Assembly: GCA_023548195.1 (NCBI GenBank)
Contig: JAJHZJ010000028.1
Location: forward strand, 2,181,001-2,245,000
DNA from: Bettongia penicillata ogilbyi
Lineage: Eukaryota > Chordata > Mammalia > Diprotodontia > Potoroidae
Length of the DNA: 64,000 nucleotides
Direction: 5' to 3'
Shown here: positions 1 to 10,989 of the stretch, in pieces
Numbering within the stretch: position 1 is the stretch's first letter
Layout: every line of letters begins with the position of its first letter
The notes under the pieces: generated by a model
Told to the model about the DNA's origin: nothing
Database searches by the model: none
The model's input: only the letters and a program-made list of their open reading frames with translations
Program-made: the position numbers and the translations under genes

Positions 1-1560
1 ATGAACTTCTTCAGAAAAAATCCCCAAGATCATGTGGATTCACGAGTGAATCCTACCAAACATTTAAAGAACAACTAATTCCCATACTATATAAAGTATT
101 TGGAAAAATGGACAAAGAAGGAGTCCTGCCAAATTCCTTTCACAACATAAATGTGGTGTTGATACCTAAATCAGGAAAATCAAAAACAGAGAAAGAAAAC
201 TATAGATCAATTTTCCTAATGAAAATTGATGTAAAAATTTTAAATACTAGCAAGGAGATTACAGCTATATATCACAAAGATCGTGGATGAAAATTATACC
301 AGAAATGCAGGGCTGGTGCAATATTAAGGAAAATACCAACATAATTGACCATATCAGTAACAAAAACAACAAAAATTTTATCTCAATAGATGCAGAAAAA
401 AAACCTTTGACAAAATACAGCACTCATTCTTGTTAAGAACACTAGAAAAAATAGACATAAATGGAACTTTCCTTGAAATGATAAGTATTTTCTATCTAAA
501 ACTATCAACAAACATGATCTGTAATGGTGCTAAACTAGATGTCTTCCCAAGAAAACGAAGGTGAAACAAGCACGCTCGCTATTATTCATTATTGCACCAG
601 ACATTCTAGCTATAGCAATAAAAAGAAGACACAGAAGTGATAAAGGTCAAAGGATATGAACAGGCAGTTTTCAGAATAAGAAATTAAAGCCATCTGTAGT
701 TATAAGAAAAAATGTTCCAGCTCTCTATGGATTAGAGAAATGCAAATTTAAACAACTAAGGTACCACCTTATACCTTTCAGATTGCCTGATATGACAGAA
801 AAGGAAAATGATCAATGTTGGAGGTTATGTAGGAAAAGAGGACATTAATGCACGCTTGGTGAAGTTGTGAACTGATCCAACCATTCTGGAGGGCAATTTG
901 GAACTATGCTCAAAGGATTATAAAACCATGCCTGCTCTTTGATCTAGCAATGCCACTACTAGATCTTCATCTCAAAGAGATCAAAGGAGAAGAAAAAGGG
1001 ATTTATATATACAAAAATATTTATTGCAGCTCTCTTTGTGGTGACAAAGAATTGGAAACTTATGGCATGGCCATCAATTGGGTAATGGCTAAGCAACTTG
1101 TGTGACATATGATTGTTAATGGAATACTGTTGGGCTATAAGAAATGACAAGCAGGATGCCTTCAGAAAAACCTGGGAAGACTTACATGACCTAATTCAAA
1201 ATAAGTGAGCAGAAGCAGAAAAACATTGTACACTGTAGCGGCAATATTGTGTGATGATTGGCTATGAGTGACTTAGCTATTCTCAGCAATACAGCGATCC
1301 AAGCCAATTCCAACTTAGGATAAAAAATACTATCCACCTTCAAAGAAAGAACTGATGGAGTGTGAATGCAAATTGAAGTATATTTTTTAAATTTGTTTTT
1401 CTTGGGTTTTTTGTTTGAGTTTTCTTTTGCAACCTGATTAATATGGAAATATTTTGCATAACTGCACGTATATAATCTATTTCAGATTGCTAGCCTTCCC
1501 AGGCAGGGGTAAGAGAGGAGAGGTAGAGAATCTGGAACTAAATTTTTTTAAAATTTTATA
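1..1560 (+). mobile_element. L1 LINE, 3' portion, internally deleted
   Basis: Dead LINE-1 running in from beyond the left edge. Bases 108-250 still translate to an L1 ORF2 reverse-transcriptase segment ([19 protein letters not shown], then a degraded ...[10 protein letters not shown]), matching the conserved IPKPGK..ENYRPI block, and about 385-405 keeps the DAEK palm residues. The reading frame breaks repeatedly. Near 640 the sequence jumps from the reverse-transcriptase domain to the ORF2 C-terminal/3' region, which implies an internal loss of roughly a kilobase. From about 655 to 1560 it parallels the second L1 copy at 39951-40893, including the end of ORF2 and an A/T-rich 3' tail. Orientation and family are clear; the exact 3' end is approximate. 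Confidence 0.88.
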
Positions 1561-1767
1561 TATATTTGAGAAAAAAAGTTAAAAAAAATTATCTGTAAGT
1601 GAAAATTTGGTAAACTAAAACCTATTTTCTTTTTGCCTTCCATTGTAGAATTGAAACTGTGTTCCTTTAGAGAAATGAAATATGACTGTAAGGAAAACCA
1701 GAGGTATTTTACCTCTCAATGAAGAAGTCAGTCAGACTGTGGTAGAGGGGTAAATGAGCAACGATTG

Positions 1768-1850
1768 GTAGCGTAACCTCTTTGGAATCAGTTTCTTCAT
1801 TTGTAAATGAAGAATTTGGACTAAAGGATCTCTCGGTTGTGGTTCAGTTG
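1768..1850 (+). mobile_element. CORE-SINE (MAR1-like) 3' fragment
   Basis: Short degraded stretch carrying the 'cagtttcttcatttgtaaa' landmark followed by 'tttggactaaaggatctct', the arrangement seen in the 3' half of MAR1-like SINEs elsewhere in this window. No head is recognisable. The rest of 1560-2040 shows nothing I can assign. Confidence 0.4.
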
Positions 1851-2044
1851 TTTCATGAGAATGAGATGAGGGTCTGTGTTCCTTCCTGTCTGCTAGCTTG
1901 CCTTGACCACGAGGGTAATGTGCTCCTGGGCAACTAGGGAGAGTTCTACATGATGAGATTGTAATTATGAAAACAATGTAAGTAGTATAAAATGGTATAT
2001 AAAAAAGATGGTATTTCAAAGGAGTTTGTTATTATAAAGTGATT

Positions 2045-2150
2045 TGGTGATGAGGAGAACGTAAGCTCTTTGAGAGTAAGAATGGTCCGGTTCTTTGCTT
2101 TGTATCCTCAAGCAGCTGGCACAGGGCCTGTCACTTAATAAGTTCTAGCT
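2045..2150 (+). mobile_element. L2 LINE 3' end
   Basis: Contains the L2 3'-terminal series: 'gtaagctctttgaga' (stop-proximal motif), 'tttgtatcctca', then 'ggcacagggcctgtcacttaataagt'-like sequence, split here because of divergence. Only the last hundred bases are retained, the usual outcome of 5' truncation in this family. Confidence 0.7.
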
Positions 2151-2214
2151 TTTGGGTTGATAGCGGGCAGTGGCTGGGAGATCATCTTTCTCAGTTCCTG
2201 GCAGTGGGCCTTAT

Positions 2215-2385
2215 ACCCCTTTTTTTAGAAGGGGGAAGGCAAGACAGTTGGGGTTAAGTGATTTGCCCAAGATCACATAGCTAGTAAAGTGTCAAGTGTC
2301 TGAGGCTAGATTTGAACTCAGGTCCTCCTGACTCCAGAGCCTGTGCTTTGTTCACTGTGCTCCTTAGCTGCCCTACCCCTCTCCT
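2215..2385 (-). mobile_element. tRNA-derived SINE with poly-A tail
   Basis: Read on the minus strand it begins with a tRNA-like head (ggggcagctaaggagcacag, A box region), has the B-box-like 'gagttcaaatc', then 'tagctatgtgatcttgggca' and 'cacttaacccc', and ends in an A-rich tail seen as the T-run near 2220-2226. This is the marsupial tRNA-headed SINE form with a simple A tail, which suggests mobilisation by L1 rather than RTE. Confidence 0.75.
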
Positions 2386-2924
2386 TTTGTGAAAAGCCCC
2401 TTCATGCCCTCCCTACACACATACTTTTTGTCATTTTTAAAATTTGTTTTTCTAAACTATAGGCATTCTTCAGCCATTTGGTGTATTTTCTTTAAAGTGT
2501 TAAATTTTTGGAAGCAAAGGTTGCTGAGGAGGACAGCATCCCAGACAGAGAGGAAGCCCTTCCCCATCCATGCCTCTCCCTCCTCTAACACAGTAGGCAT
2601 CCAAAACTGGAGGAAATGAATCCCAGAGACTAGTGGAAGTCAGGTCTGTTGTAGCACCTTCCCAGTCCAACTCAGAGAGAATACCAGGGCCTTGGATTTG
2701 TTCTGTATTTTACATTACCATATATTAAAAATTCAAATTCTGAAGTTTGTGAGGAATATATGTGGAATGTGTTTGCTCTGCTAATTTGTAGAGTACTCTC
2801 AGTATATAATATGAGAAACCTCCTAGTGATTGTTACTGTTGCTGCTATGTGAGAGTCTACCTATGAAATGACCGTAATAGAACGCGTGATAAAGGGATAT
2901 AGCATAAAAGATTGTGGAACCAAG

Positions 2925-3180
2925 CCAATTAGTTGCTTACTATGTACCTGGCAGTGTGGTAAGTGCTACAAATAAAAAAGGGGAGAAGGGACAAAACTAG
3001 GGCCTGCCCGCAAGGAATTTATATTCTGATGGAGATAATATATGAATAGATTTCTCCATAGAGTTAGAGGAAAAGGTTCAAGTAGCTGGGAGGAGGGGAT
3101 AGGGGGAGCAGTTGGCATTTGAGCTGAAGCTTGAAAGAAGCCAGTGTTGGACAGCTCTGCAGGTAGCAGGTGTAAGGACT
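2925..3180 (-). mobile_element. L2 LINE 3' fragment, reverse orientation
   Basis: On the plus strand it reads 'cttactatgtacctggcagtg', 'aaggaatttatattctgatgg', 'gagctgaagcttgaaagaag', the reverse complement of the L2 3' UTR and the very end of its ORF. The order of the landmarks is preserved over 250 bases. Confidence 0.75.
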
Positions 3181-3389
3181 TAGCATGCTATTAAAATCTC
3201 CAAAAACTGATGGTTATTATGGCATTCACTTTTTCTTAGTTGTTGTTCCTCAAAAATGGGTTTGGGTATGTTGTTCAAGAACCTTCCTTACATATAATAG
3301 ACATAGAGCAAACATTTGTTCAGTTGAATTGGTAGTACCGAAATGTCCCAAGTTCAGAGGCTTCCTCCTGCATTGCCAAGGTGGTTCAG

Positions 3390-3640
3390 TGTCAGAAACT
3401 TGGGATAGGAGGCAGGAGGCATAGATTATAGTCCTTACTGTTAATTAGTAGTATCTTCTTAGGGAAATTAATTAGCCTCACTCCTGTAGCCTTGTCTGTG
3501 AAAAAGAGAGAACCTACTATGTTTATCTCCTCAGGTTGCTGTGAAAATGAAATGAAATGCTAGCTTATGAAAGCCCTTTTAAAATTTAAAAGCACTGTGA
3601 AATAGCAAATGGTGGTACCCTAATTTATGAACTAAAGCCC
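3390..3640 (+). mobile_element. MIR-class CORE-SINE
   Basis: Contains the usual order: 'aattagcctcactcctgtagccttg' split over the CORE, 'atctcctcaggttgctgtgaaa', 'atgaaatgctagcttatgaaag', and the L2-like tail 'aaatttaaaagcactgtgaa'. It is old and divergent; the tRNA head is only partly recognisable. Confidence 0.6.
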
Positions 3641-4091
3641 AGAAGAACCTTTGATAAACAATATGTAAGTATTATCAGATCATGTGGGCAAAGAGAAGCC
3701 CTGATTATGCATTCAAATAGTATAACATTAACTTTTACATTCCCAGAGCAAAATTGCTTATGTTACTTATTGATTCTACCAGTGGTATCTGGATAGTCTG
3801 TTAAATTCACAGGTGTTTGAAAGACTGAAAAAAGATTGACAACCTCCCCTTAAATGAGACCTTCGCTCCTTAGCTAGACCTTTATATCTGTCATCTGTCA
3901 TTCCTCTGACACTGTCTCCCCACTCTTTCTTTTCTATTCTTGAACTTTCTTTAGCAATCACTGAAAAAAGAGAGTTGTGTGGTGTGGTGCAAAGAGATTC
4001 AGTCTGGGAATTAGGAAGAACTAGGTACAGATGCTGCCTTTGGTACATACTAGCTGTGTCACCCTAGGTCACTTAATTCCGTTTTCTTGGC

Positions 4092-4622
4092 CAGCTGTTT
4101 TTAAGAGTGGCTCAAGGACCCATAAGGATCCCTTTCAAGAGTCTTCGAGGTCAAAACTATTTTCATATTAATACTAAGATTGTATTTGCCTATTTAAAAA
4201 CTCCTCCCTGTCCCAAATATGTGTGTGGGTGTGGGTGTGTGGGTGTATGTGTGTGGCCAGATTTCCTACCTATACTTTAACCAAAACAACATATAGCGAC
4301 AGATTGAGTGCAAAAACAAATATGAGAATCCAGCTGTCTTTTAGTAAGCTGGACACTGAAGTGATTGTAAAAATATCTAAAACAGCAACATTCTTTTCAA
4401 TATTTCTTTTTGTTTGATAAAATATAGTTATTTTCATAAACTATCCATTAACATATAATGGATTTATTATATTTAAATTAATACATATTTTAAAATTTTT
4501 ATCATTTTAAATTTCTAATATAGTAAGTACTGATAGACTTAACTCATGCAAACAAAAGCTATTTAGAATCATTAGTTTTTTTAGTATAAAAGGCCCTGAG
4601 GCCCAAAATTTGGGAAGCACTA
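4092..4622. mobile_element. Non-autonomous hAT DNA transposon (Zaphod/Tip100-like)
   Basis: 531 bp, bounded by 8-bp direct repeats ttcttggc (4084-4091) and ttctaggc (4623-4630), 7 of 8 identical; 8 bp is the hAT target-duplication length. The ends are imperfect inverted repeats (cagctgttttta... and ...tttgggaagcacta). Internal sequence near 4145-4195, around 'aggtcaaaactattttcata', resembles hAT-Tip100/Zaphod elements of mammals. No transposase coding remains. A TG-rich simple repeat lies at 4220-4255. Confidence 0.72.
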
Positions 4623-4675
4623 TTCTAGGCAACTCTGAGACTATAAATTCAACAGAAAGGTATTGATCTGCATTC

Positions 4676-4758
4676 AGCCTTCCCTCACTCAAAACAAAAA
4701 GTCAAATGCAAGTCATGTCGTCATTTCTCTGATGGTATGGTCTTCTTCAGCAACGAAG
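4676..4758 (+). mobile_element. Marsupial SINE 3' fragment, nested
   Basis: Reads 'agtcatgtcgtcatttctct' and 'atggtcttcttcag', the 3' end of the same SINE family seen full length on the minus strand at 46945-47201. It is flanked by atctgcattc (4666-4675) and acctgcattg (4759-4768), which look like a 10-bp target duplication with two differences. Confidence 0.65.
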
Positions 4759-4889
4759 ACCTGCATTGATAGAGGGAGTTTCAAATCCTGGGTCCAGTCC
4801 CATCCCTATTCTTTAGCTTGGGTTTGTGATTTGAATTTCAAATTCAGTGCAATTCTCTGTCATATTTTGCTGAGTCCTCAGTAGGTTCC

Positions 4890-5170
4890 TCATGATTATT
4901 TCATTTGTTCAGTCATTTATTTTCAGTCATGTCCAACTCTTTGTAACCCCATTTGGGTTCTTCTTGACAAAGATACTGTAATGGTTTGCCATTTTCTACT
5001 CCAGATCATTTTGCAGGTGAGGGAACTGAGGCAAACATGTTTAAGTGGCTTGCCCAGGATCACACAGCTAGTAAGTTTCTTAGGCCAGATTGGAGTTCAT
5101 CATCCTAACTTCAGGCCTACCCTACACCATACCTCTATCCACATGGACATCTATCTAGCTGCCCTTATTT
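4890..5170 (-). mobile_element. tRNA-headed, RTE-tailed SINE
   Basis: In sense (minus strand) the element has a tRNA-like head, 'agctgtgtgatcctgggcaa', 'gtttgcctcagttccctcac', a variant of the 'tggagaaggaaatggcaaacc' block, and an end matching the RTE/BovB 3' tail (plus strand 'tcagtcatgtccaactcttt'). The shared tail is what lets RTE reverse transcriptase move this SINE. One of four copies in the window (others at 19645, 43255 and 62575). Confidence 0.85.
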
Positions 5171-5489
5171 CATTTGTAAATAGGAAAAAAGGACCTTTCA
5201 AAGTTCTTGCTTATTTTGAAACCCATGAGGTACTATATCAGAGCTAGGAAATAGGCACTAGTTTGTCAGATTGCCCTGACTCCAAATTTGACTTCCCTGG
5301 TTGTTCTCCAATAACCTTGCAGTTTTGTTTGTTTGTTTTATAGTTTTAATAAATGTTGTTCTTTTCTTTTTGAGAACATAATAAATAACTCTGGCTCAGG
5401 GCTTTATCCTAAGATCACTTGAGTTTGGGGGGGTAAGAAACCCTTATCTTCCTATTGAGAGTTCAGATCAAGTATTCATGAACGTGAAC

Positions 5490-6010
5490 TCAGTCAATGA
5501 TCATTTATAAAGCTCTTACCCTGTGCTAGGCATTGTGATAAGCATTTGATACTAAAAAAAAAAAAGCAAAAATCAGTTTCAACCCCCAAGGAGCTTACAT
5601 TCTAACAGGGAAGACAACATATGTAAATCAGAATCAACGTAAATACAAAATGGAGGGGATGGCACTTAGCAAGGGGAGAAAGGGTGTTCAAGAAAGACCT
5701 CTTGGAGGAGGTGGTCCAGAATCCAAAAATTCTAAGAATTGGAAGTTTAGAAGTGTCCAGGGCAAGGGGGACAGCCTTTACAAAAGTGTGGAGATAGGAG
5801 GTGGCATGTTCTGTGTTAGAAACAATGAATACGCTAATATGCCTAGATCATGGAGTGTAGAGAAAAGTAGAATGGAAGAATGGAAAGGTAGCAAGGGCCC
5901 AGGTTGAGAAGAGCTTTGAATGCCAAATAAAAGATTTTATATTTGATCTTGAGTAGCAGTGTGATGTTATCAGACTTTGGCAGCTGTATGGAGGATAGAT
6001 TCAAGTGGAG
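5490..6010 (-). mobile_element. L2 LINE 3' half, reverse orientation
   Basis: Plus-strand landmarks in order: 'ttataaagctcttaccctgtgctaggcat' (split), 'aaggagcttacattctaaca', 'gggaagacaacat', 'agctttgaatgccaaata', 'gattttatatttgatctt', 'tggaggatagattcaagtgg'. These are the reverse complement of the L2 3' UTR and ORF2 C-terminus. An apparent open frame at 5650-5907 is antisense to this element and is not a gene. Confidence 0.82.
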
Positions 6011-6224
6011 AAATTTGCATCCTATACACCCTATAATTAGCAGAGTTCTTGATATTTCAGATGCATATAAAAAATCGACGTCCTTAACCTCAAGGAATTT
6101 ACAATTGTTAGATTAGATTTTAAAGGTCAGATTAACATCATCTACTGGAAAAAAAATTTTAAAAGGTGATACAAAATTGCATTAAAAGAAAAAATTGTTT
6201 TTAAATGTACTGGACCAAACCTAG

Positions 6225-7250
6225 GGTTCCAGCCTGGACCCTCTTTACATTTTTGCTTACATTCTCCCTCTTGGTGATCTTATTCACTCCCATGGGTTTA
6301 CCTATCATTTCTATGCCTATAGCTTCTCTTGAATCACCAGCTGCCTATTAGACATCTTCAACTGGATGTCCCAGGGGCCTCTTGAATTGAACATCTCCAA
6401 GAGAACTCATCATCTTTCCCCAAACCTCAGCCTAGGTTGTAACATCAGATCCCACATCGACTTTTCCCTTCCTTTTCACTTCACATCTAATCATTAGTCG
6501 ATTTTTTACTTATACAGAATATTTCACCTTCACCCCCTTTCTCTGGTCCCATGGCCAACACTCTAGTTCATGCCTTGGTCTCCTCTCTCCTGTACTATGA
6601 CAGTAGCCTCCTGATGGGTCTCCATACTTTCCATCTCTTCCTCTTTCCAGTCCATCCTATACTTAGCTGAGAAATTGATGTCCCTAGAGCATAGGTCTAA
6701 CAATGTCACTTTTCCTGAGCAGGAAGCCCTAGTGGATCCCACTTACCTCTAGGATAAAATAGTTTTTAAATCTCTTCTAACTCCAACCAACCTTTCTTCC
6801 TAGGCTTGTTGTACATTGCCCTCCACACATTCCACATTCCAACCAAACTAGCTGTTCTCTGTCCAGCATGTTTTACTTTCTTCCCTGTGTCTTTGCAAAG
6901 ACTGTGTCCAGGACCTGGAGTATGCTTCCCCCTCTTCACTACTGCATCTTTACTTCTCTAGCTTCCTTCCGAGCTCAACTCAAACATTACATCCTGCAGG
7001 AAATCTATTCTGTTCCCCCACTCCCAAGTGCTGATGCTCGGCACACTCACACCTCAAAATTAATTTTTGTCTTTTTAAAAATATATGTACTTTGTAGCCA
7101 TTTTTATTTACTTATCAGTATACATGTTGTATTCACCTATTGAAGCCTTTGAGGGAAAGCATGTATCGGAAGGGGTGGGGGATTTTGTCGTTCAATCGCC
7201 TGGTACCTGTGAAGCATTAAGAGATGTTTATTGAATTGAAGTGAATTAAA
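6225..7250 (+). mobile_element. L2 LINE, ORF2 C-terminal region and 3' end
   Basis: About 1 kb in one orientation, the longest L2 piece here. Landmarks: 'tgatcttattcactcccatg', 'atcatctttccccaaacct', 'ctcctgtactatgacagtag', 'cctcctgatgggtctcc', 'gtctaacaatgtcac', 'tcaactcaaacattacatcctgcagg', then the terminal 'gaagcctttgaggg' and 'gatgtttattgaattgaa'. The coding frame is destroyed by stops and indels; it once encoded the C-terminal part of an L2 endonuclease/reverse transcriptase. Confidence 0.85.
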
Positions 7251-7252
7251 TC

Positions 7253-7510
7253 TGCAAAGACTTCCTGCAGGAGGTGGGCCTTAAACAGCAATTTAAAATT
7301 AGTAAGGGATGTGGTATTCCTAGGCATGAGGAAAGAGATATTTCCATGCATGTGGAATGGCTTTAGGCAAAAGCATGAGATGTGAAGAAAAAAAATGAAA
7401 ACCAGAAGGCCACTGAAAAGGCTTAACCAGAGTGAATGACATAGGTGCAGGTTGGAGGATAGTAACACATGAGAACAGATAGTACTAATTGGGATGTGGA
7501 GATTTAAAAA
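7253..7510 (-). mobile_element. L2 LINE fragment, reverse orientation
   Basis: Begins 'acttcctgcaggaggtgggc' and continues with 'gaatggctttaggcaaaagc', the reverse complement of an L2 segment just upstream of its 3' UTR. It abuts the 3' end of the plus-strand L2 at 6225-7250, so the two form an inverted pair. Confidence 0.65.
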
Positions 7511-8540
7511 GAAGGGTATTTAGGAATAGTTAGGGCAAGGTAGATTGAGGGTTTGTTTGTTTTCCTGTATAATTTCAGGGAACTTTGAAATTGAGTCTGT
7601 CCACATTTATGTTGGTTTTGTTATGTTGGCTTGTGGTTTTGGTTGTGTGTGTTTTTTATGCTTCTCTTAAATGTAAGCTTTGGGAAACTAAATCTGTTCC
7701 TAATACATTTAAATTTTTCTTGTTTTAATGTATTTCCCTATTTTCACAGAAAGAAAAAAAAAAGAAAGGGAAGCTCTTTTTAAACGGAAAGGCCAGGGCA
7801 AGCATGGCAGTATTGACATTGTGTCTATGTTCAGTCTTTATAACATGTAAGCAGATTAGATTGTTCCACCCCTCATTTTGTGAGCTGTTTTCTACAGATA
7901 TTTCCTAATTTTTCCCATGACGTTTCAGCCTGTTCCTTCATAAGATTGCGTAGCCTGAAAGAGACTATTGTTTCTGCTGCTGGAGAGCAAGCTGGTGCGC
8001 ATTTACTAATCTGGCTGGGTCAGGATTTGAAGTGTGGGTGTTGTGCAGCCCAGAGACAGTGTGAGGAACAGCGCAGTGGGGACACCTTTGTATGTTCTAG
8101 ATTCATGTTGATAGCATGTGATTAGTTTTTATCAGCAGTAAGTAATAGTATGGTTTTGTGTTGGGGGATTGAGAGGAGGAATTGTTTCCCCACGCTGAAA
8201 AAAAAAAGGAATGATAAGACTTTTGTTGATACAAATCTGAAAAGTATTCGAATGGACAGAAGTTGGGAAATTCAATTGGACTAGGGAAGAAACCTTCTTA
8301 ATTACAGAAATAAAAGAGATATAGGTCAAAATCTATCCCCAGCTTAATTTCAGTTAGATCTTTCTGTTTATGGATGGAATTATATTACCTCCTGTTCTAA
8401 ACTAGCTCAGTACCCAGGATTTTCAAGGGATCTCAGAGCAACAACCAGGGTCATTTGCCCAATATATTTATTACTATATATTTTTGAAGGTATAAAAATA
8501 GTAACTACAATCTGAAGCAAAATACAATTTTATTATTGTA
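7511..8540. other. No assignable feature
   Basis: AT-rich single-copy-looking sequence. I see no recognisable SINE or LINE. A pyrimidine-rich tract ending in 'ttttctacag' at about 7887-7899 looks like a splice acceptor, but no matching donor-bounded open frame follows it. Confidence 0.5.
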
Positions 8541-8544
8541 TTTT

Positions 8545-8760
8545 ATAGATTGTAGATCCGGAGATGGAAGGGACCTCAGAAGCCATTTAGGCAATCTGTG
8601 TGTCCCCTCCTCCATCATTTTTACATATGAGGAAATGAGACATATGGACATAGAGTGATTTATTTGAAGTACAAGCAGCAAATATTAGAGATGGGACTTT
8701 TATCCTGATCTTCTCTGGTTCCAGAGCCAGAGCAGTTTCCACTGTACCAGATTGTGACCA
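8545..8760 (-). mobile_element. CORE-SINE, MAR1-like, reverse
   Basis: Plus strand reads 'gagatggaagggacctcaga', 'tttttacatatgaggaaatg', 'gagccagagcagtttccac'. That is the reverse complement of the MAR1-like series head, CORE, 'cctcatctgtaaaatg', 'ggtcccttccagctct'. The tail 'tctatgatc' survives as 'tagattgtagatccgg'. Confidence 0.75.
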
Positions 8761-9235
8761 AAACCCAAATAGATTGTTATATTAAGTCTAGTTGATCACA
8801 TGTCAAATGAGGTTTTCCTGTTATGAATTTTTTATTTGTTTTCATATTATCTTCTAAGAAATTGGTACCTAGATTTGATTTAACCACATGGTAGTAATGT
8901 ATCCAGCTGAATTCTTTGTTGATATTGGAAATCTTTGGAGTAAGAGTATGATATTTTTGAAGTAGATTTTGTAAACTCCCTGTATGAATTATTCACAGGA
9001 GAAATAGTGACATTGGAACCCCAAAGAGAATTTTTTGGTATTTTGGGCAGCCTTAGAGCTGTAAACCTTTGCTCATTTGATCCTATAATCTCATGAAGCG
9101 TTATAATGCAGTTTGGTGCTTTGAACACTGGTGTGGGTGTTAGGATATTTAGGGATTTGGGTTTTAGTTTTTTTAAGTGATATAGAAGATCTCATTTAAA
9201 TCTTTGTCATCTTCCCCACTCTTATACTTGAGGGA

Positions 9236-9515
9236 AAAAGGCAGCAGGACCCAGTGGAGAGAGTGCTGTATGAGAAAACAAGAAGAAACTTAGTCTCTAA
9301 TTTTACCTCCAGCAATCACTAGGTAGTAATCATGGGCAAAGCTATTTAACCTTTCTAGCATGAGTTACCTCATCTATAAAATAGAGATGATAATACCAAC
9401 ATCTCTCTCGCAGGGTTATAAGAAACAAATGAAATAATATATGTAAAGCACTTTGGAAACCTTAAAGTGCTATGTAAATAGTACTTTCATTTAGCTGTTA
9501 CTATTCTTATGGTAT
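9236..9515 (+). mobile_element. MIR-class CORE-SINE, near full length
   Basis: One of the best-preserved MIR copies: 'agtggagagagtgctgtatg' head, 'catgggcaaagctatttaac', 'gttacctcatctataaaat', 'ctcgcagggttataagaaac', and the L2-like tail 'taaagcactttggaaacctt' and 'tgctatgtaaat'. MIR uses a Pol III tRNA-like promoter in the head and L2 machinery through its tail. Confidence 0.88.
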
Positions 9516-9589
9516 CTGCCACCAACTAAGCAAACTCAGTTCTACAAATGGAAGCATCAAAGACCCTCTGCTAGACCCTGAGGGTTATA

Positions 9590-9690
9590 CAGAGATGAGT
9601 ACAAATTATAAGCTCCTTATGAGCAAGAATTTATTCTGTACTTCCTAACACACTGCTTAAAACATAATTATTTGTTGAATTGAATAACAC
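9590..9690 (+). mobile_element. L2/MIR-type 3' end remnant
   Basis: Contains 'attataagctccttatgagc', 'cctaacacactgcttaaaac' and 'tatttgttgaattgaata', the degenerate order of an L2 3' terminus. It is short and divergent. Confidence 0.55.
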
Positions 9691-10211
9691 TTAATGTTGT
9701 ATTAAATAATATGTTCCCTTCTTCTGCTTGTTTACAATCTAGTAATGCTGTGTAACTTTTACAGCCATAGGTGTCACAGTGGAGGGTACAGTTGGATGGC
9801 CAGAATGTGCCACCATCTTCTCCCTCTCCTCTCTCCCTGAAGATTTAATCAGTTATACTCTCTTCAGGGAAAATAGTTCTTTTTTTTAAGCCTAGGGTCA
9901 AGATTTATGTTCCCTCTGCTACTTCATGGAACTTAAAGCAAATAAAATGTAGGATTGCAATAGCTCAGAACCTTTAGTTATGAAAATTCCTAACATTTAG
10001 GCAGAAGTCTGACTCTGACCCTAATTTGAATTTAGTTTTATCTATAGTTGAACCCTGACTTCTTTTTGGTTAAGGCAAAAATTCAATTTCTTCGAAACTT
10101 TGGGGAAAATACATTATGTGGTAGTAGAATATGCTGTTGTGTCTGTTAATGAAGAAAAAGAATGAAACTGCACGTAAGGCTCCTTTGTGTCTACTTTCTC
10201 TGTTGCAGCTC

Positions 10212-10213
<2 letters not shown>

Positions 10214-10269
<56 letters not shown>

Positions 10270-10279
10270 GTGTCTCTCT

Positions 10280-10325
<46 letters not shown>

Positions 10326-10368
10326 GTGTGTCTCTCTCTGTCTCTGTCTCTCTCTGTCTCTGTCTCTC
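10214..10368. repeat. (CT)n / (CTCTGT)n microsatellite
   Basis: About 155 bases of CT dinucleotides interrupted by TG steps in a CTCTGTGT-type higher-order pattern. It produces long serine/leucine and arginine/glutamate low-complexity frames on both strands that are not genes. Being nearly pure pyrimidine on one strand, it could form triplex DNA. Confidence 0.95.
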
Positions 10369-10989
10369 CTCATAGTGTTTGACTGTTGTGTCTTCAAGAA
10401 CTTTTAGTCATGACTCAATTCCATCTTCTGACTAAAGATCACAAGTGTCTAAGATTGTTCTTCAGACAGAGAGAGAATGCTTGCTCCTATGAACTCCAGA
10501 TCCTGATTCCTGTCAGTATTCAAACCCATTTTATATTTCTGCATTACTTCATGACTCTTGGATAGATAATATTTGACCCACATATTTTTTGTAAAAATCT
10601 GGAATTTCACCTGTAATTATTCTTTTAAGTAGGATTGTACTGGTATCCGCAAAATACCCAGAGACCTTGAGGAATGTCACCAGTGCACTGGGTAATTCCT
10701 TCTAGTCTATGGAAAGACACAATCAAGAGTTTCATAAACAGAAAAGGCAAAGATGGGCCTGCTCTCTGCCCTGCCTAGAGAGAAAGTACCAACACTGTTG
10801 AGATCTCAGATCATTCGTGATTTTTAAAGTCTGAAATTGTAGGTATATTTCATTTTAACTAAACTAATTCTTCTTTCATTGATTTCACAAGGTTAGCAAA
10901 CTGAAAATAATTTGGCCTGGATCCCATCTACCCTGAAAGAAAGAGAACCAGATTAAGGAAAGAGAGAAATTTTAGCATAGTTCATTAGA

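Larger units (their letters stand above)
3975..4830 (+). mobile_element. tRNA-derived SINE split by two later insertions
   Basis: Pieces 3975-4091, 4631-4665 and 4769-4830 line up as one SINE of the same family as 12140-12375 and 24195-24425: 'ttggtacatactagctgtgtc' head region, 'ggcaactctgagactataaa' middle, 'gcattgatagagggagtttc' and 'cagtcccatcccta' end. The gaps are filled by a hAT element (4092-4622) and a second SINE fragment (4676-4758), each flanked by short direct repeats, which proves the order of events. The interrupted pieces join without overlap once each guest and one duplicate are removed. Confidence 0.75.

Noticed and set aside
2300..2385. tRNA-like sequence with A and B boxes
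   Set aside because: It is the head of a SINE with a poly-A tail; no intact cloverleaf or anticodon arm, so not a tRNA gene.
7887..8110. Exon-like stretch after 'ttttctacag'
   Set aside because: The acceptor is plausible but no good donor ends an open frame, and coding character is absent.
10131..10407. Overlapping serine/leucine and arginine/glutamate-rich open frames
   Set aside because: They are translations of a CT microsatellite in all frames; no start context, domain or conservation is visible.
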